A DNA stretch of 64,000 nucleotides from Xanthomonas hyacinthi (lineage in GTDB: Bacteria > Pseudomonadota > Gammaproteobacteria > Xanthomonadales > Xanthomonadaceae): contig NZ_CP043476.1 in assembly GCF_009769165.1 (NCBI RefSeq), positions 2,363,001 to 2,427,000 of the forward strand, given 5' to 3'. The notes below the pieces were generated by a model. That model did not search any database. It was not told the origin of the DNA and saw only the letters and a list, made by a program, of their open reading frames with translations. Within the stretch, counting starts at the first letter, position 1, and each line of letters starts with the position of its first letter. Shown piece by piece: positions 47,352-59,308 of this stretch. The position numbers and the translations under genes are program-made.

Positions 47352-48233
47352 TCACGGCGCCGCGAACAGCCGGTCGGCGACGAAATCCACGAACGCGCGC
47401 AGCTTCGGCGACAGCTGCCGACTCGATGGCCACAGCACGAAGAACTGGCCGCTGTCGCCCAGATACCCATCGAGCAGGCGCTGCAGGTGCCCATCGTCGA
47501 ACGCGTCGCGCGCCAGGAACTCAGGCATGCAGGCGATGCCCATGCCGCCGATCGCCGCCGCACGCAGCGCCTCCATGTTGTTGCAGGTCAACGCCGCCGG
47601 CGGCAGCGGCGCTGGTTCGGACAATGGCCACTCGTGCAGCTTGCCGGTGGTGGGAAAGCGGAAGCGCAGGGTGTCGTGCGCGGCCAGCTGCGCCGGCGTC
47701 TGCGGCACGCCGCGGCGGCGCAGGTAGACGGGTGCGGCGCAGATGCAGAAACGGAACGGCCCCAGCCGCCGCGACATCAGGCTGGAATCGGCCTGCGTGC
47801 CGCTGCGGATCACCGCATCCAGGCCGCGCTCGACCACGTCGACCAGGCGATCGTCGAATTCCAGTTCCAGCTCCACCTCGGGGTAGCGTTGGCGGAACTC
47901 GGGCAGCAACGGCAGCAGGAAGCGGTAGCCGATGGTCGGCAGGCCGACCCGCAGCAATCCGCGCGGCGCCTGCCGCGTCTGCGCCAGCACGCTCTCGGCC
48001 TCGCGCAGTTCCTCCAGCACGCGCTGGCAGCGTTCGTGGAACAGGCGTCCTTCCGCAGTCAGCGCGATGCGCCGGGTGGTCCGTTGCAACAGGCGCACGC
48101 CCAGTTCGCGTTCCAGCGCAGCCACGCTCTTGCCCACCGCCGAGGCCGAGATGCCGAGCACGCGGCCGGCGCCGACGAAGCTCAGCTGTTCGGCGGCGCG
48201 GACGAAGGCGACGATGCCAGTCAGACGATCCAT
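47352..48233 (-). CDS. LysR-family regulator divergent from an MFS exporter
   Basis: 293 residues. The helix-turn-helix is in residues 1-60 (SFVGAGRVLGISASAVGKSV) and the effector domain follows, with a LRVGLPTIGYRFLLPLLPEF beginning. It is of the AaeR/DsdC-like group that regulates efflux or oxidative-stress genes. It is divergent from the MFS gene with a 117-base shared region containing repeated ATCTGCGGA, so it probably controls that exporter. Confidence 0.88.
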   Translation of the reverse strand: MDRLTGIVAFVRAAEQLSFVGAGRVLGISASAVGKSVAALERELGVRLLQRTTRRIALTAEGRLFHERCQRVLEELREAESVLAQTRQAPRGLLRVGLPTIGYRFLLPLLPEFRQRYPEVELELEFDDRLVDVVERGLDAVIRSGTQADSSLMSRRLGPFRFCICAAPVYLRRRGVPQTPAQLAAHDTLRFRFPTTGKLHEWPLSEPAPLPPAALTCNNMEALRAAAIGGMGIACMPEFLARDAFDDGHLQRLLDGYLGDSGQFFVLWPSSRQLSPKLRAFVDFVADRLFAAP

Positions 48234-48278
48234 CTGCGGATATTAAGGAATTTTGCTCCGGTATCTGCGGAAATCCGC
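48232..48278. promoter_or_regulatory. candidate LysR operator (direct repeat and dyad)
   Basis: ATCTGCGGA occurs at 48232-48240 and again at 48263-48271, about three helical turns apart; the second copy is part of the dyad GCGGA-AA-TCCGC (48267-48278). This lies between the divergent LysR and MFS starts. The first copy overlaps the LysR start codon, consistent with autoregulation. Confidence 0.4.
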
Positions 48279-48350
48279 GGTGTTTTTCGCCCGCTCCTGC
48301 CGCGTTATCTCTATTGGCGATCCCGGCACCCGCCGACCGAGCCACCCGCG

Positions 48351-49877
48351 ATGACCACCGCTTCCGCCCATCCCCCGCCTGCCGCCGCTCCCGTACGGCG
48401 CGGCGCCGCACTCGCCGCCGTGTGCCTGGCCGCGCTGGCCTTGCCGTTGAACTTCTCCGGCGGCGCGGTCGCCACGCCGACCATCGGCGCCGCGCTGGGC
48501 GGCAGCACGCTGGCGCTGGCCTGGATCACCAATGCCTTCATGCTCAGCTTCGGCAGCCTGCTGCTCGTCGCGGGCGCATTGGCCGACCGGCACGGCCGCA
48601 AGCGCGTGTTCCTGGGCGGGCTGGGGCTGTTCGGCGTCGCCTCGCTGGGCGTCGGCCTGGCCGGCTCGGTGGCGGCGATCGATCTGCTGCGCGCCCTGCA
48701 GGGCGTGGGCGCGGCCGCGGCGCTGGCCGGCGGCACCGCGGCGCTGGCGCAGCTGTACGCCGGCGCGGCGCGGGCACGGGCGTTCAGCCTGCTCGGCACC
48801 ACCTTCGGCACCGGCCTGGCGTTCGGCCCGCTGGCCGCGGGCATGCTGATCGAGCATCGCGGTTGGCGCGCGATCTTCTTCGGCCTGGCGGCGCTGGCGG
48901 CGCTGGCCTGGGCGGTCGCCGCGCGCTGCCTGCGCGAGTCGCGCGACCCCGCCCCGGGAGCGGCCGACCATGCCGGCGCGCTGTGCTTCAGCGCGGCGCT
49001 GGCCGCGTTCACCGCGGGGCTGATCCAGGGTCCGCACAGCGGCTGGTACAGCCTGCCGACCCTGGCCCTGCTGGGCGCGGCGTCGGCGCTGCTGATCGGC
49101 TTCGTGCGCATCGAACGGCGCAGCCGCCGGCCGATGCTGGACCTGAGCCTGTTCCGCTACCGGCACTTCGTCGGCGTGCAGCTGCTGCCGGTGGCCACCT
49201 GCTACAGCTACGTGGTGCTACTGGTGCTGCTGCCGTTGCGGCTGATCGGCGTGGACGGCCAGCGCGCCAGCGACGCCGGCCTGACCATGCTGGCGCTGTC
49301 GCTGCCGATGCTGGTGGTGCCGCGCATGGCCGCCGCACTGGCGCAGCGCATCGCCCCGGGCGCACTGTCCGCGGCCGGACTGGGGCTGGCCGCGGTCGGA
49401 CTGTACTGGCTGGGCGCACGTCCACCCGCGCAGGCGCTGCCGGCGCTGTTGCTGATCGGCGCCGGCACCGCGCTGCCGTGGGGACTGATGGACGCGTTGT
49501 CGGTCAGCGTGGTGCCGAAGGAGCGCGCCGGCATGGCCGCCGGCATCTTCGGCACCCTGCGCGTGGCCGGCGAAGGCATCGCGCTGGCCAGCGTGGCCGG
49601 GCTGCTGGCCGGGCTGATCCAGTGGCGGCTGGCGGCGATGGTGCCGGCGGCGGCCAGCGCCGCATTGGCCGAGACCGCGCAACGCCTGGCCGCGGGCGAC
49701 CTGGCGCAGGCCGCGCATGCGGGCAGCGCGGTGTCGCTGGCGCAGTTGCGGCACGCCTATGCCGACGGGTTCGCAGTGCTGGCGCGGACGCTGGCGGCGA
49801 TCACTGCGGTGGCGGCGGTGGCGATCTACCTGCTGCTCGGGCGAACGACGCAACGCTCTGTGGAGGTCGGGGCTTAG
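48351..49877 (+). CDS. MFS transporter, DHA2 (14-helix) drug-efflux type
   Basis: 508 residues with about 14 hydrophobic segments. The A-motif is present as LADRHGRKRVFLGGLGLFG and the DHA2-type motif C region is LGTTFGTGLAFGPLAAGMLI. NFSGGAVATPTIG at helix 1 and ALAWITNAFMLSFGSLLL at helix 2 are typical of EmrB/QacA-like proton antiporters. It is divergent from a LysR gene that probably senses the exported compound. A REP element begins one base after the stop codon. Confidence 0.9.
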   Translation: MTTASAHPPPAAAPVRRGAALAAVCLAALALPLNFSGGAVATPTIGAALGGSTLALAWITNAFMLSFGSLLLVAGALADRHGRKRVFLGGLGLFGVASLGVGLAGSVAAIDLLRALQGVGAAAALAGGTAALAQLYAGAARARAFSLLGTTFGTGLAFGPLAAGMLIEHRGWRAIFFGLAALAALAWAVAARCLRESRDPAPGAADHAGALCFSAALAAFTAGLIQGPHSGWYSLPTLALLGAASALLIGFVRIERRSRRPMLDLSLFRYRHFVGVQLLPVATCYSYVVLLVLLPLRLIGVDGQRASDAGLTMLALSLPMLVVPRMAAALAQRIAPGALSAAGLGLAAVGLYWLGARPPAQALPALLLIGAGTALPWGLMDALSVSVVPKERAGMAAGIFGTLRVAGEGIALASVAGLLAGLIQWRLAAMVPAAASAALAETAQRLAAGDLAQAAHAGSAVSLAQLRHAYADGFAVLARTLAAITAVAAVAIYLLLGRTTQRSVEVGA

Positions 49878-49900
49878 TCTGTCGCGGCTGAAGCCGCTCA
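49878..49900. repeat. REP element after MFS gene
   Basis: TCTGTCGCGGCTGAAGCCGC is a single REP arm of the window-wide family, directly after the MFS stop. Confidence 0.75.
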
Positions 49901-50040
49901 GTCGATACTCGGTTGCCTACAACACCCTGGGGAAAAACGCTACAGCGCGTTTTTCTGGCATCTGTTCATACACCACGAAGCCTGTGCGAGCGACTCCGGG
50001 TGGCCTCGGGCCATCAGTCGCGCCAGCCTCTACCGGTCAC

Positions 50041-50069
50041 GCCCGTCGCGACTGAAGTCGCTGCCACAA
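50041..50069. repeat. REP element between MFS and FAD-protein genes
   Basis: GTCGCGACTGAAGTCGCTGC is a second single arm in the same orientation as that at 49878; the two bracket a 140-base stretch. It lies about 70 bases after the FAD-protein stop (minus strand). Confidence 0.75.
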
Positions 50070-50141
50070 CGCGGCGCTGGCTGCCAACACCCCAGCGCGT
50101 GCTGCGCAGGCGCCATCACGGCAGCCAGGCACGCTTTGCTT

Positions 50142-51566
50142 TCACTTTGCGTCGGCGCTTAACTCGCACAGCAACGCCTGCGCCTGCTGCTGCGCCTGCT
50201 CGCGCAGCTCCGGGATCGCCAGGCTTTCCCACAGGCTGCCGATGCGCAGGCTGCCGAGCACGCGGATGCGCGGATCGGCACGGCCGTCGGCGTCGAGCAG
50301 CGCGCCATCGGCAGCCGTGGCGATGCCGATGCCGTGCGCGCCGGGCGCGGCGTGGCCGCAGCCCAGCAGTTGCTGCAGCAGCGGGTTGCGCATGGTCTGT
50401 GCGCGCAGCTCCACGCCGGTGGCGTTGACCACGTAATGGGCGTCCAGTTGCAGCGCCAGCCCGTCGGGACCGACCGCATTGACCTGCACGCAGGCGCCGA
50501 CCGGGAACACCGTGTCCAGCCGCGCGCGATGCACGCGCAACTGGCCGACCCGGCGCATCGCCTGCAGTTGCGCGAACGCCGGCGCGGCGATGCGGTGCCG
50601 GTGCACGTCCCAGTAACGCACCGCGTGGCGCAGGAAGCGCCGCTGTTCGGTGGCCGACAGCGACTGCCACAGCGCCTGGCCCAGCGGCCGCAGCCGCTCC
50701 ATCACGCTCTGCCACGGCAGACCGCGCGCCTGCGCCGCGGCGGCGTGCCGGCGCAGCGCGCGCAGGCGCTGGCGCAACGGCAAGGCCAGCAACGGCTGCG
50801 GGTCGAACTCGGCCGCGGCGTGGTCGGCGCGGTCGGCATGCGGCAGCGGCAGCAACGCGTGCCGCGCGATCACGTGCACCGGGCCGCGGTGCGCATTGGC
50901 GAGCAGGGTCAGCACGCTGTCGGCCATGCTCAGGCCGGCGCCGACGATGCACACCGTGGACTCGCGCGGGATCGCGCGCAGTTGTGCGTAGTTCCAGGCA
51001 TCCACGCGCACGTGCGCCGGCAGGCTGGGCGCACCGCGCGCCGGCAGCGGACGCAGGCTGTTGCCCAGCGCCAGCACCGTCGCGCGCGCGCGCAGCGTCG
51101 CGCCATCCTGCAGTTGCAGCGCCTGGCCGCGCGCGTCCCGGTCCAGCGCCAGCACCCGCAGCTGCCGCCATTGCAGCTGCGCCGGGCTGGCGGCCTGCGC
51201 CTGCGCCAGCCGCGCGCGCAGGTAGTCGCCGTAGTGGCGGCGCTGCACGTAGGCCTGCGCCAGCGCGGCGCGCTGCAGCGCCGGATACAAGGCTTGCTGC
51301 TGCAGCCAGTCGAGGAAGTCGTCGGGAAGATCGGGGAAGGCGCTCATGCGCCCGGCCGGTACGTTCAGCAGGTGCTCCGCGCACGGCGTCGCATAGGCCA
51401 CGCCCTGCGCCAGCGCGGCCTGCGGTTCGATCAGCTGCAGCCGCAGTGCATGCGTGGCCTGCCGCAGCAACTGCAACGCGACCAGCGTGCCGGCCGCACC
51501 GCCGCCGACGATGGCGATATCGCAGTCGCAGTCGCCATCGGAAGCGGTGGGCAGGAGTTCGCTCAT
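50142..51566 (-). CDS. FAD/NAD(P)-binding protein (NAD_binding_9 type)
   Basis: 474 residues. The N-terminus has the dinucleotide motif IAIVGGGAAGTLVALQLL and a second Rossmann motif VCIVGAGLSMADSVLTLLAN about residue 210. This layout is that of the hydroxyacylglutathione-hydrolase-like FAD/NAD(P)-binding group related to flavin monooxygenases. Xanthomonads and enterobacteria carry one or a few; the substrate is unknown. The start is placed at the Met (51566) closest to the first beta strand. Confidence 0.78.
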   Translation of the reverse strand: MSELLPTASDGDCDCDIAIVGGGAAGTLVALQLLRQATHALRLQLIEPQAALAQGVAYATPCAEHLLNVPAGRMSAFPDLPDDFLDWLQQQALYPALQRAALAQAYVQRRHYGDYLRARLAQAQAASPAQLQWRQLRVLALDRDARGQALQLQDGATLRARATVLALGNSLRPLPARGAPSLPAHVRVDAWNYAQLRAIPRESTVCIVGAGLSMADSVLTLLANAHRGPVHVIARHALLPLPHADRADHAAAEFDPQPLLALPLRQRLRALRRHAAAAQARGLPWQSVMERLRPLGQALWQSLSATEQRRFLRHAVRYWDVHRHRIAAPAFAQLQAMRRVGQLRVHRARLDTVFPVGACVQVNAVGPDGLALQLDAHYVVNATGVELRAQTMRNPLLQQLLGCGHAAPGAHGIGIATAADGALLDADGRADPRIRVLGSLRIGSLWESLAIPELREQAQQQAQALLCELSADAK

Positions 51567-51660
51567 GCCGGCGATTGTAAGGGATGCCCTCGCCGGCTCC
51601 GCCCGCGGCTGGGAACCATCGCGCATGGCGGCGACATCATGCTGTCATATGCGCGCGCTT

Positions 51661-53079
51661 TCACATCAGCGCATCGGCCAGCCGGGCGATGCCTTCGCGG
51701 CTGCGCCGCCACGCCGGCCGCTTGCGCCAGTCCTGCAGCGACAGCGTGCGCGCATCGGCCAGGTAATCGGCCTCCACCGCGCGCAGCCGCTGCACCACCT
51801 CGGCGCAGTAGCACAGCACGCCGATCTCGGCGTTCAGCGCGAAGGAGCGGATGTCCAGGTTGATCGAGCCGACCAGGGCGATGCCCTCGTCCACGCTCAG
51901 GTGCTTGGCATGCAGGAAGCACGGCCGGTACAGCGCGATCTTGACCCCGCTGCGCAGCAGTTCGTCGTAGTAGGCCTCCTGCGCCCAGGCGGTGAGCCGC
52001 TGGTTGCTGCTCTCCGACAGGATCAGCTGCACGTCCACGCCGGACAGCGCGGCGATGCGCAGCGCGCTGAGCGTGGCCTCGTCGGGCACGAAGTACGGCG
52101 TGACCATCACGATCCGCCGCCGCGCCAGGTGGATCAGCGCGTTGACCGCATCGCGCGCGTTCTCGAACGGATATGCCGGGCCGCTGGGCAGCAGTTGCGT
52201 GGCGGTGTCGGCACCGTGCACCGCGGTGCCGTCGGCCACGCGCAGGCGCTGTCCGGTCTCGATGAACCAGTCGCTGGCGAACACCGCCTCCAGGTGCCCG
52301 ACCACCGGCCCCTGCAAGCGCACCACCAGTTCGCGGTTGGGATGTCCGCGCACGAATTCGGCAGAAGCCAGGTTCTGCGAACCGGTATAGCCGACGCGGT
52401 TGTCGATGACCGCGATCTTGCGATGGTTGCGCAGATCCATGCGCCCGCTGCGGCGCCAGCGCAAGCCGCCCGGCAGCAGCGCCTGCACCTCGGCGCCGGC
52501 CGCGCGCAGGCGCTTGCGATAGCGTCGCAGCCCGCGCTTGCCGCCACGCGCATCGAGCAGCAGGCGGCAGCGCACGCCGCGCGCGGCGGCGCGCAACAGC
52601 GCGGCCACGACCGCGTCGCCGACCGCATCGTCGAACATCAGGTAGTACAGCAGGTGCACGCGCTCGACGGCCGCATCGATGTCGTCGATCAGCGCCTGCA
52701 GCGAGGCCGCATAGCGGTCGAGCAATTCCACCGTGTTGCCACGGGTGGGCATGAAGTCGCCCTGGCGCTCGATCAGCGGCACCACTTCGGCGATCGCGGT
52801 GTCGGCGGGCGGAGTCCAGCGCAGCGCGGTCAACGGCACCTGCTGTTCGCGGATCACCTGCGAGGCCTGCGCCTGGCGCTGGATGCGCTCGCGCGACAGC
52901 CACGGATGGCCCAGCAGCAGATACAGCGGCAGCCCCAGCACCGGCACGAACCCGACCAGCAGCAGCCAGCTGCGCGCCGCGCCAGGGGTGGTGCGCGCGG
53001 GAATCCACAGCAACGCCACCAGCCGGATCAGCCAGTCCAGCGCCAGCAGCCAGGTGCCTTCCAACCAGAACGGCAGCAT
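51661..53079 (-). CDS. cls: cardiolipin synthase (phospholipase D family)
   Basis: 472 residues with two N-terminal membrane helices (LLALDWLIRLVALLWIPAR and WLLLVGFVPVLGLPLYLLLG) and two HKD domains: NHRKIAVIDNRVGYTGSQN near residue 205 and LHAKHLSVDEGIALVGSIN near 390, each with His, Lys and Asp/Glu in place. It joins two phosphatidylglycerols into cardiolipin at the inner membrane. In the second domain the usual Asp after the Lys spacing is present as VDE. The gene stands alone between the FAD protein and rpmG. Confidence 0.93.
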   Translation of the reverse strand: MLPFWLEGTWLLALDWLIRLVALLWIPARTTPGAARSWLLLVGFVPVLGLPLYLLLGHPWLSRERIQRQAQASQVIREQQVPLTALRWTPPADTAIAEVVPLIERQGDFMPTRGNTVELLDRYAASLQALIDDIDAAVERVHLLYYLMFDDAVGDAVVAALLRAAARGVRCRLLLDARGGKRGLRRYRKRLRAAGAEVQALLPGGLRWRRSGRMDLRNHRKIAVIDNRVGYTGSQNLASAEFVRGHPNRELVVRLQGPVVGHLEAVFASDWFIETGQRLRVADGTAVHGADTATQLLPSGPAYPFENARDAVNALIHLARRRIVMVTPYFVPDEATLSALRIAALSGVDVQLILSESSNQRLTAWAQEAYYDELLRSGVKIALYRPCFLHAKHLSVDEGIALVGSINLDIRSFALNAEIGVLCYCAEVVQRLRAVEADYLADARTLSLQDWRKRPAWRRSREGIARLADALM

Positions 53080-53236
53080 CGTGACCCTTCGCAAGCCAAG
53101 TCGCCCGATTCTGCGGGCTGCGGCGGTAAACGCAACCATTGCGTGTGTCGCCGCGGTGGCGGCGCACGCGGGACCGGTTGCGCCGCGCCAACGGCGGCGG
53201 CATGCGACCGCTGCGGAATGTGCAGGCCGCAGACGC

Positions 53237-53264
53237 ACGAAACCCGCCTTGCGGCGGGTTTCGT
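53237..53264 (-). terminator. rho-independent terminator of rpmB-rpmG
   Basis: A 12-bp perfect stem ACGAAACCCGCC/GGCGGGTTTCGT with TTGC loop lies 34 bases past the rpmG stop. The descending arm ends in TTTCGT, giving a short T-rich end on the minus strand. Confidence 0.8.
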
Positions 53265-53298
53265 GTCGACCTCGAAACGCGATCCAGCGATCAGTCGA

Positions 53299-53463
53299 TC
53301 ACTTGATCTTGCCTTCCTTGTACAGCACGTGCTTGCGCACGACCGGGTCGTACTTCATCATTTCCATCTTCCCCGGAGTGTTCTTCTTGTTCTTGTCCGT
53401 GGTGTAGAAGTGGCCGGTGGCGGCCGAGGAAATCATACGGATCTTGTCACGCTTGCCTGCCAT
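53299..53463 (-). CDS. rpmG: 50S ribosomal protein L33
   Basis: 54 residues: [20 protein letters not shown] at the start, [18 protein letters not shown] at the end. This is the Cys-free (zinc-independent) L33 type. It is 13 bases after rpmB, the usual operon. A hairpin terminator follows. Confidence 0.97.
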   Translation of the reverse strand: MAGKRDKIRMISSAATGHFYTTDKNKKNTPGKMEMMKYDPVVRKHVLYKEGKIK

Positions 53464-53476
53464 GATTGCTTACTCC

Positions 53477-53713
53477 TCAGACCTTTTCGCCGCGCGCGCG
53501 CAGCTCTTTCAGAACGGCATCGATCCCGTTCTTGTCGATGGTGCGCAGCGCATGCGCGGAGACACGGAGCTTGATCCAGCGGTTCTCGCTGGCGACCCAG
53601 AAGCGGCGCTCGTGCAGGTTGGGCAGGAAGCGACGACGGGTTCTGTTGTTGGCGTGGGAGACGTTGTTACCCGTCTGCACACGCTTGCCGGACACTTGGC
53701 ATACGCGGGACAT
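53477..53713 (-). CDS. rpmB: 50S ribosomal protein L28
   Basis: 78 residues beginning [20 protein letters not shown] and ending [11 protein letters not shown]. It lies directly upstream of rpmG. Normal length for proteobacterial L28, which is structural in the large subunit. Confidence 0.97.
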   Translation of the reverse strand: MSRVCQVSGKRVQTGNNVSHANNRTRRRFLPNLHERRFWVASENRWIKLRVSAHALRTIDKNGIDAVLKELRARGEKV

Positions 53714-53886
53714 TACGCACCTCGATAAGTTAGTTTGAGTCGCCCATAGCCTGGGAGACGGCGGCCCCGGCAGCCTTGTGGCCACCACGCGACGTGGGAA
53801 ATCAAACAGTTACGCTGGGAGAGGCCGGCCGGAGATCGCGCATCCGGCCGCCGTTCCGGCCGGAGCCGGGCACAGCGAGCCGCGCA

Positions 53887-54552
53887 TTATGCATGCCTTT
53901 CCCTTGTGTCGCAAGCACTTACTGGCGTCGCGCGGGCCTGGCGCAGTTCCGCCCAGGCGCGCCGCGCCACCTGCCAGGCCGAGCGCAGGAACAGCAGCAG
54001 CAACGCCGCGGCGATCAGCAGGTCCGGCCAACCGGCGCCGAACGCCCACACCGCGATGCTGGCCGCGATCACCGCCACGCCCTCGTAGACGTCGTTGAGC
54101 GAGCACGCCCAGGCCGAGGCCAGGTTGATGTCGCCGCGCCGGTACGGCCACAGCAGGCGCAGGCACAGCAGGTTGGCGGCCAGGTTCAGCGCCGCGGCCA
54201 CGCCCATGCTCTCGAACAGCGGCAGCTGCGGGTGCAGCAGCTTCCAGCCGATGCCGGCGGCCACCGCCAGCGCCGCGGCCAGGATCAACGCGGCCTTGAG
54301 CAGCGCCACCCGCGCCTTCGCCGCCAGGCTGGCGCCGACCACGGCCAGGCTCAACGCATAGGTCAGCGCATCGCCGAGATTGTCCAGGCTGCCGGACAGC
54401 AGCGAGGCCGAGCCGCTGTGCCAGGCGCTGCCCAGCATCATCGCGAAGGTGCCGGCGTTGATCGCCAGCACCCACCACAGCACCCGCCGCTGGCGCGCCT
54501 GCATCGCCGCCACATCCAGGGTCTTGCCGCAACCGCAGCAACTGTCGGCCAT
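53887..54552 (-). CDS. cation diffusion facilitator-like transporter of the czc cluster
   Basis: 221 residues with about six hydrophobic helices. The N-terminus carries a Cys cluster CCGCGK, a probable metal-capturing site. The segments SGSLDNLGDALTYALSLAVV and SLNDVYEGVAVIAASI carry the Asp/Asn residues of the CDF metal path. It is shorter than the usual CzcD (~310) because it lacks the cytoplasmic C-terminal dimerisation domain. It is encoded three bases after czcA, so it is the last gene of the efflux operon. It probably exports Zn, Cd or Co from cytoplasm to periplasm. Confidence 0.83.
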   Translation of the reverse strand: MADSCCGCGKTLDVAAMQARQRRVLWWVLAINAGTFAMMLGSAWHSGSASLLSGSLDNLGDALTYALSLAVVGASLAAKARVALLKAALILAAALAVAAGIGWKLLHPQLPLFESMGVAAALNLAANLLCLRLLWPYRRGDINLASAWACSLNDVYEGVAVIAASIAVWAFGAGWPDLLIAAALLLLFLRSAWQVARRAWAELRQARATPVSACDTRERHA

Positions 54553-54555
54553 CGC

Positions 54556-57880
<3,325 letters not shown>

Positions 57881-57905
57881 GGGGGGGCAGGGCGCAGCGC
57901 GCAGT

Positions 57906-59177
57906 TCAATGATCATGCGACGCCCCCGACTTTTCGATGTCCGCCTTGACCAGGTAGCTCTGCTCCACCACCACCGCGTCGCCGGCCTTCAGCCCGGACA
58001 GCACCTGCACCTGGCGCGCATCGCGCGCGCCGAGTTGCAGCGGCCGAACTTCGTAGGTGTCGCCGACGCGCACGAACACCACGTCCCAGTCGCGGAAGCT
58101 CTGCAAGGCGCTCACCGGCACCACCAGCGCGGCCGGCTGCTGCGCCACCGTGACCCGCGCCTTCACCGCCGAACCCGGCCGCCACAAACCGTCTGCGTTG
58201 CGCAGCAGCGCGCGCGCCACGGTGCTCTGGCTGGCGGTGGCGGTGCCCGGCAACACGCGTTCCAGCGTGGTCTGCGCGACCGTGCCGTCGCTGATCCGGG
58301 TCACCGTCACCGGCGCGCCGGCGGCGATGTGGCCGGCATCGGCGCCGAAGATGTGCAGATCCACCCACAGCGTGGACAGGTCGGCGATCTCGAACAGCGC
58401 CTGGCCCTCGGCGGCGCTGCTGCCGACGCTGGCAGTGCGCGCCAGCACCGTGCCGGCGATCGGCGCGCTGATCGTGTAGGTGGTCAGGCTGAGGTTGCTT
58501 TCCACCGTGGCCAGCGCCTGCCCGGCGCGCACGCGGTCGCCGACATTGGCGCGCAGGCTGCGCACCGGGCCGGGGAAGCGCGCGGTGGCCTGCGCCTGTG
58601 CGCCTTCGGCCGGGGTCAGCAGGCCTTGCACCTCGTGCTCGTCGGCGATGCTGCCGGGGCCGACCGGCGCGACGCGGATGCCCGCATCGGCGGCGATCTT
58701 CGCCGCGATCTCGGTACGGCCCTCGTAGCTGGGATAGGTCCAGCGCAGTGGCTTGCCCTGCACCGTGGCGCGCACCTCCACGTCGAAGGAATGCGGCTCG
58801 TGCACCACGCTGTCGGCCAGCAGGCTGCCGTCGTCGCGCGCGCGCAGGCGATGCGTCTCGACGCCGCCGCCCAGGCGCTTGAGTTGCACCTCGACGCTGC
58901 CAGCGGCGGGCGGCAGCGGCTTGCCGTCGCGGTACAGCCAGGCCTGGTAGGTCGGCGGCGTGCCGTCTTCGGCGATGGCCAGTTCGACCGCGATGCCGTC
59001 CTGCTCGAGCAGGCGGCCGCCGTGTGCGCCCTTGCGTGCTTCCTCGGCCTGGGCGTCGCCGGCTGCGCCATGCGCGTCGGTTTCGCCATGGGCATCGTGG
59101 GACTCGTCGCCGGCGCAGCCGCCGAGCAGCAGGGCCAGCAGCAACGGCGCGAGCAGCGCGGTGGAGTTGGATTTCAT
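57906..59177 (-). CDS. czcB: CzcB periplasmic adaptor of the metal RND pump
   Basis: 423 residues. A lipoprotein signal (LLLALLLGGCAGDES, lipobox LGGC) is followed by a His/Asp-rich stretch (SHDAHGETDAHG) that can bind metal, then the barrel-sandwich/hairpin region of membrane-fusion proteins (DRVRAGQALATVESNLSLTTY and GTVLARTASVGSSAAEGQAL) and a C-terminal beta barrel. The adaptor joins CzcA to CzcC. The gene follows czcC after 131 bases. Confidence 0.92.
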   Translation of the reverse strand: MKSNSTALLAPLLLALLLGGCAGDESHDAHGETDAHGAAGDAQAEEARKGAHGGRLLEQDGIAVELAIAEDGTPPTYQAWLYRDGKPLPPAAGSVEVQLKRLGGGVETHRLRARDDGSLLADSVVHEPHSFDVEVRATVQGKPLRWTYPSYEGRTEIAAKIAADAGIRVAPVGPGSIADEHEVQGLLTPAEGAQAQATARFPGPVRSLRANVGDRVRAGQALATVESNLSLTTYTISAPIAGTVLARTASVGSSAAEGQALFEIADLSTLWVDLHIFGADAGHIAAGAPVTVTRISDGTVAQTTLERVLPGTATASQSTVARALLRNADGLWRPGSAVKARVTVAQQPAALVVPVSALQSFRDWDVVFVRVGDTYEVRPLQLGARDARQVQVLSGLKAGDAVVVEQSYLVKADIEKSGASHDH

Positions 59178-59308
59178 CGTAGGCGGTCCTGGGAGAGGCC
59201 GGCGGCAGGCGCCAGGCGTCGGGAGAAATGGGGTCGGGGCGACGAGGTCCGGCAACGCGGCGTGGCGCGGCGCGCGCGGCGGCATTGCAGGCGACAGCGG
59301 CGAACGGC

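Noticed and set aside
44756..47563. Upstream extension of xopAD by more than 900 codons on the same strand and frame
   Set aside because: The extension runs through uvrD in another frame, has shadow composition (Arg/Gly/Ala) and lies upstream of the PIP box. The effector begins at 44755.
53844..53863. GC-rich stem CCGGCCG/CGGCCGG after the CDF gene as a terminator
   Set aside because: No T-run follows and the stem is only 7 bp; such stems are common by chance at this GC content.
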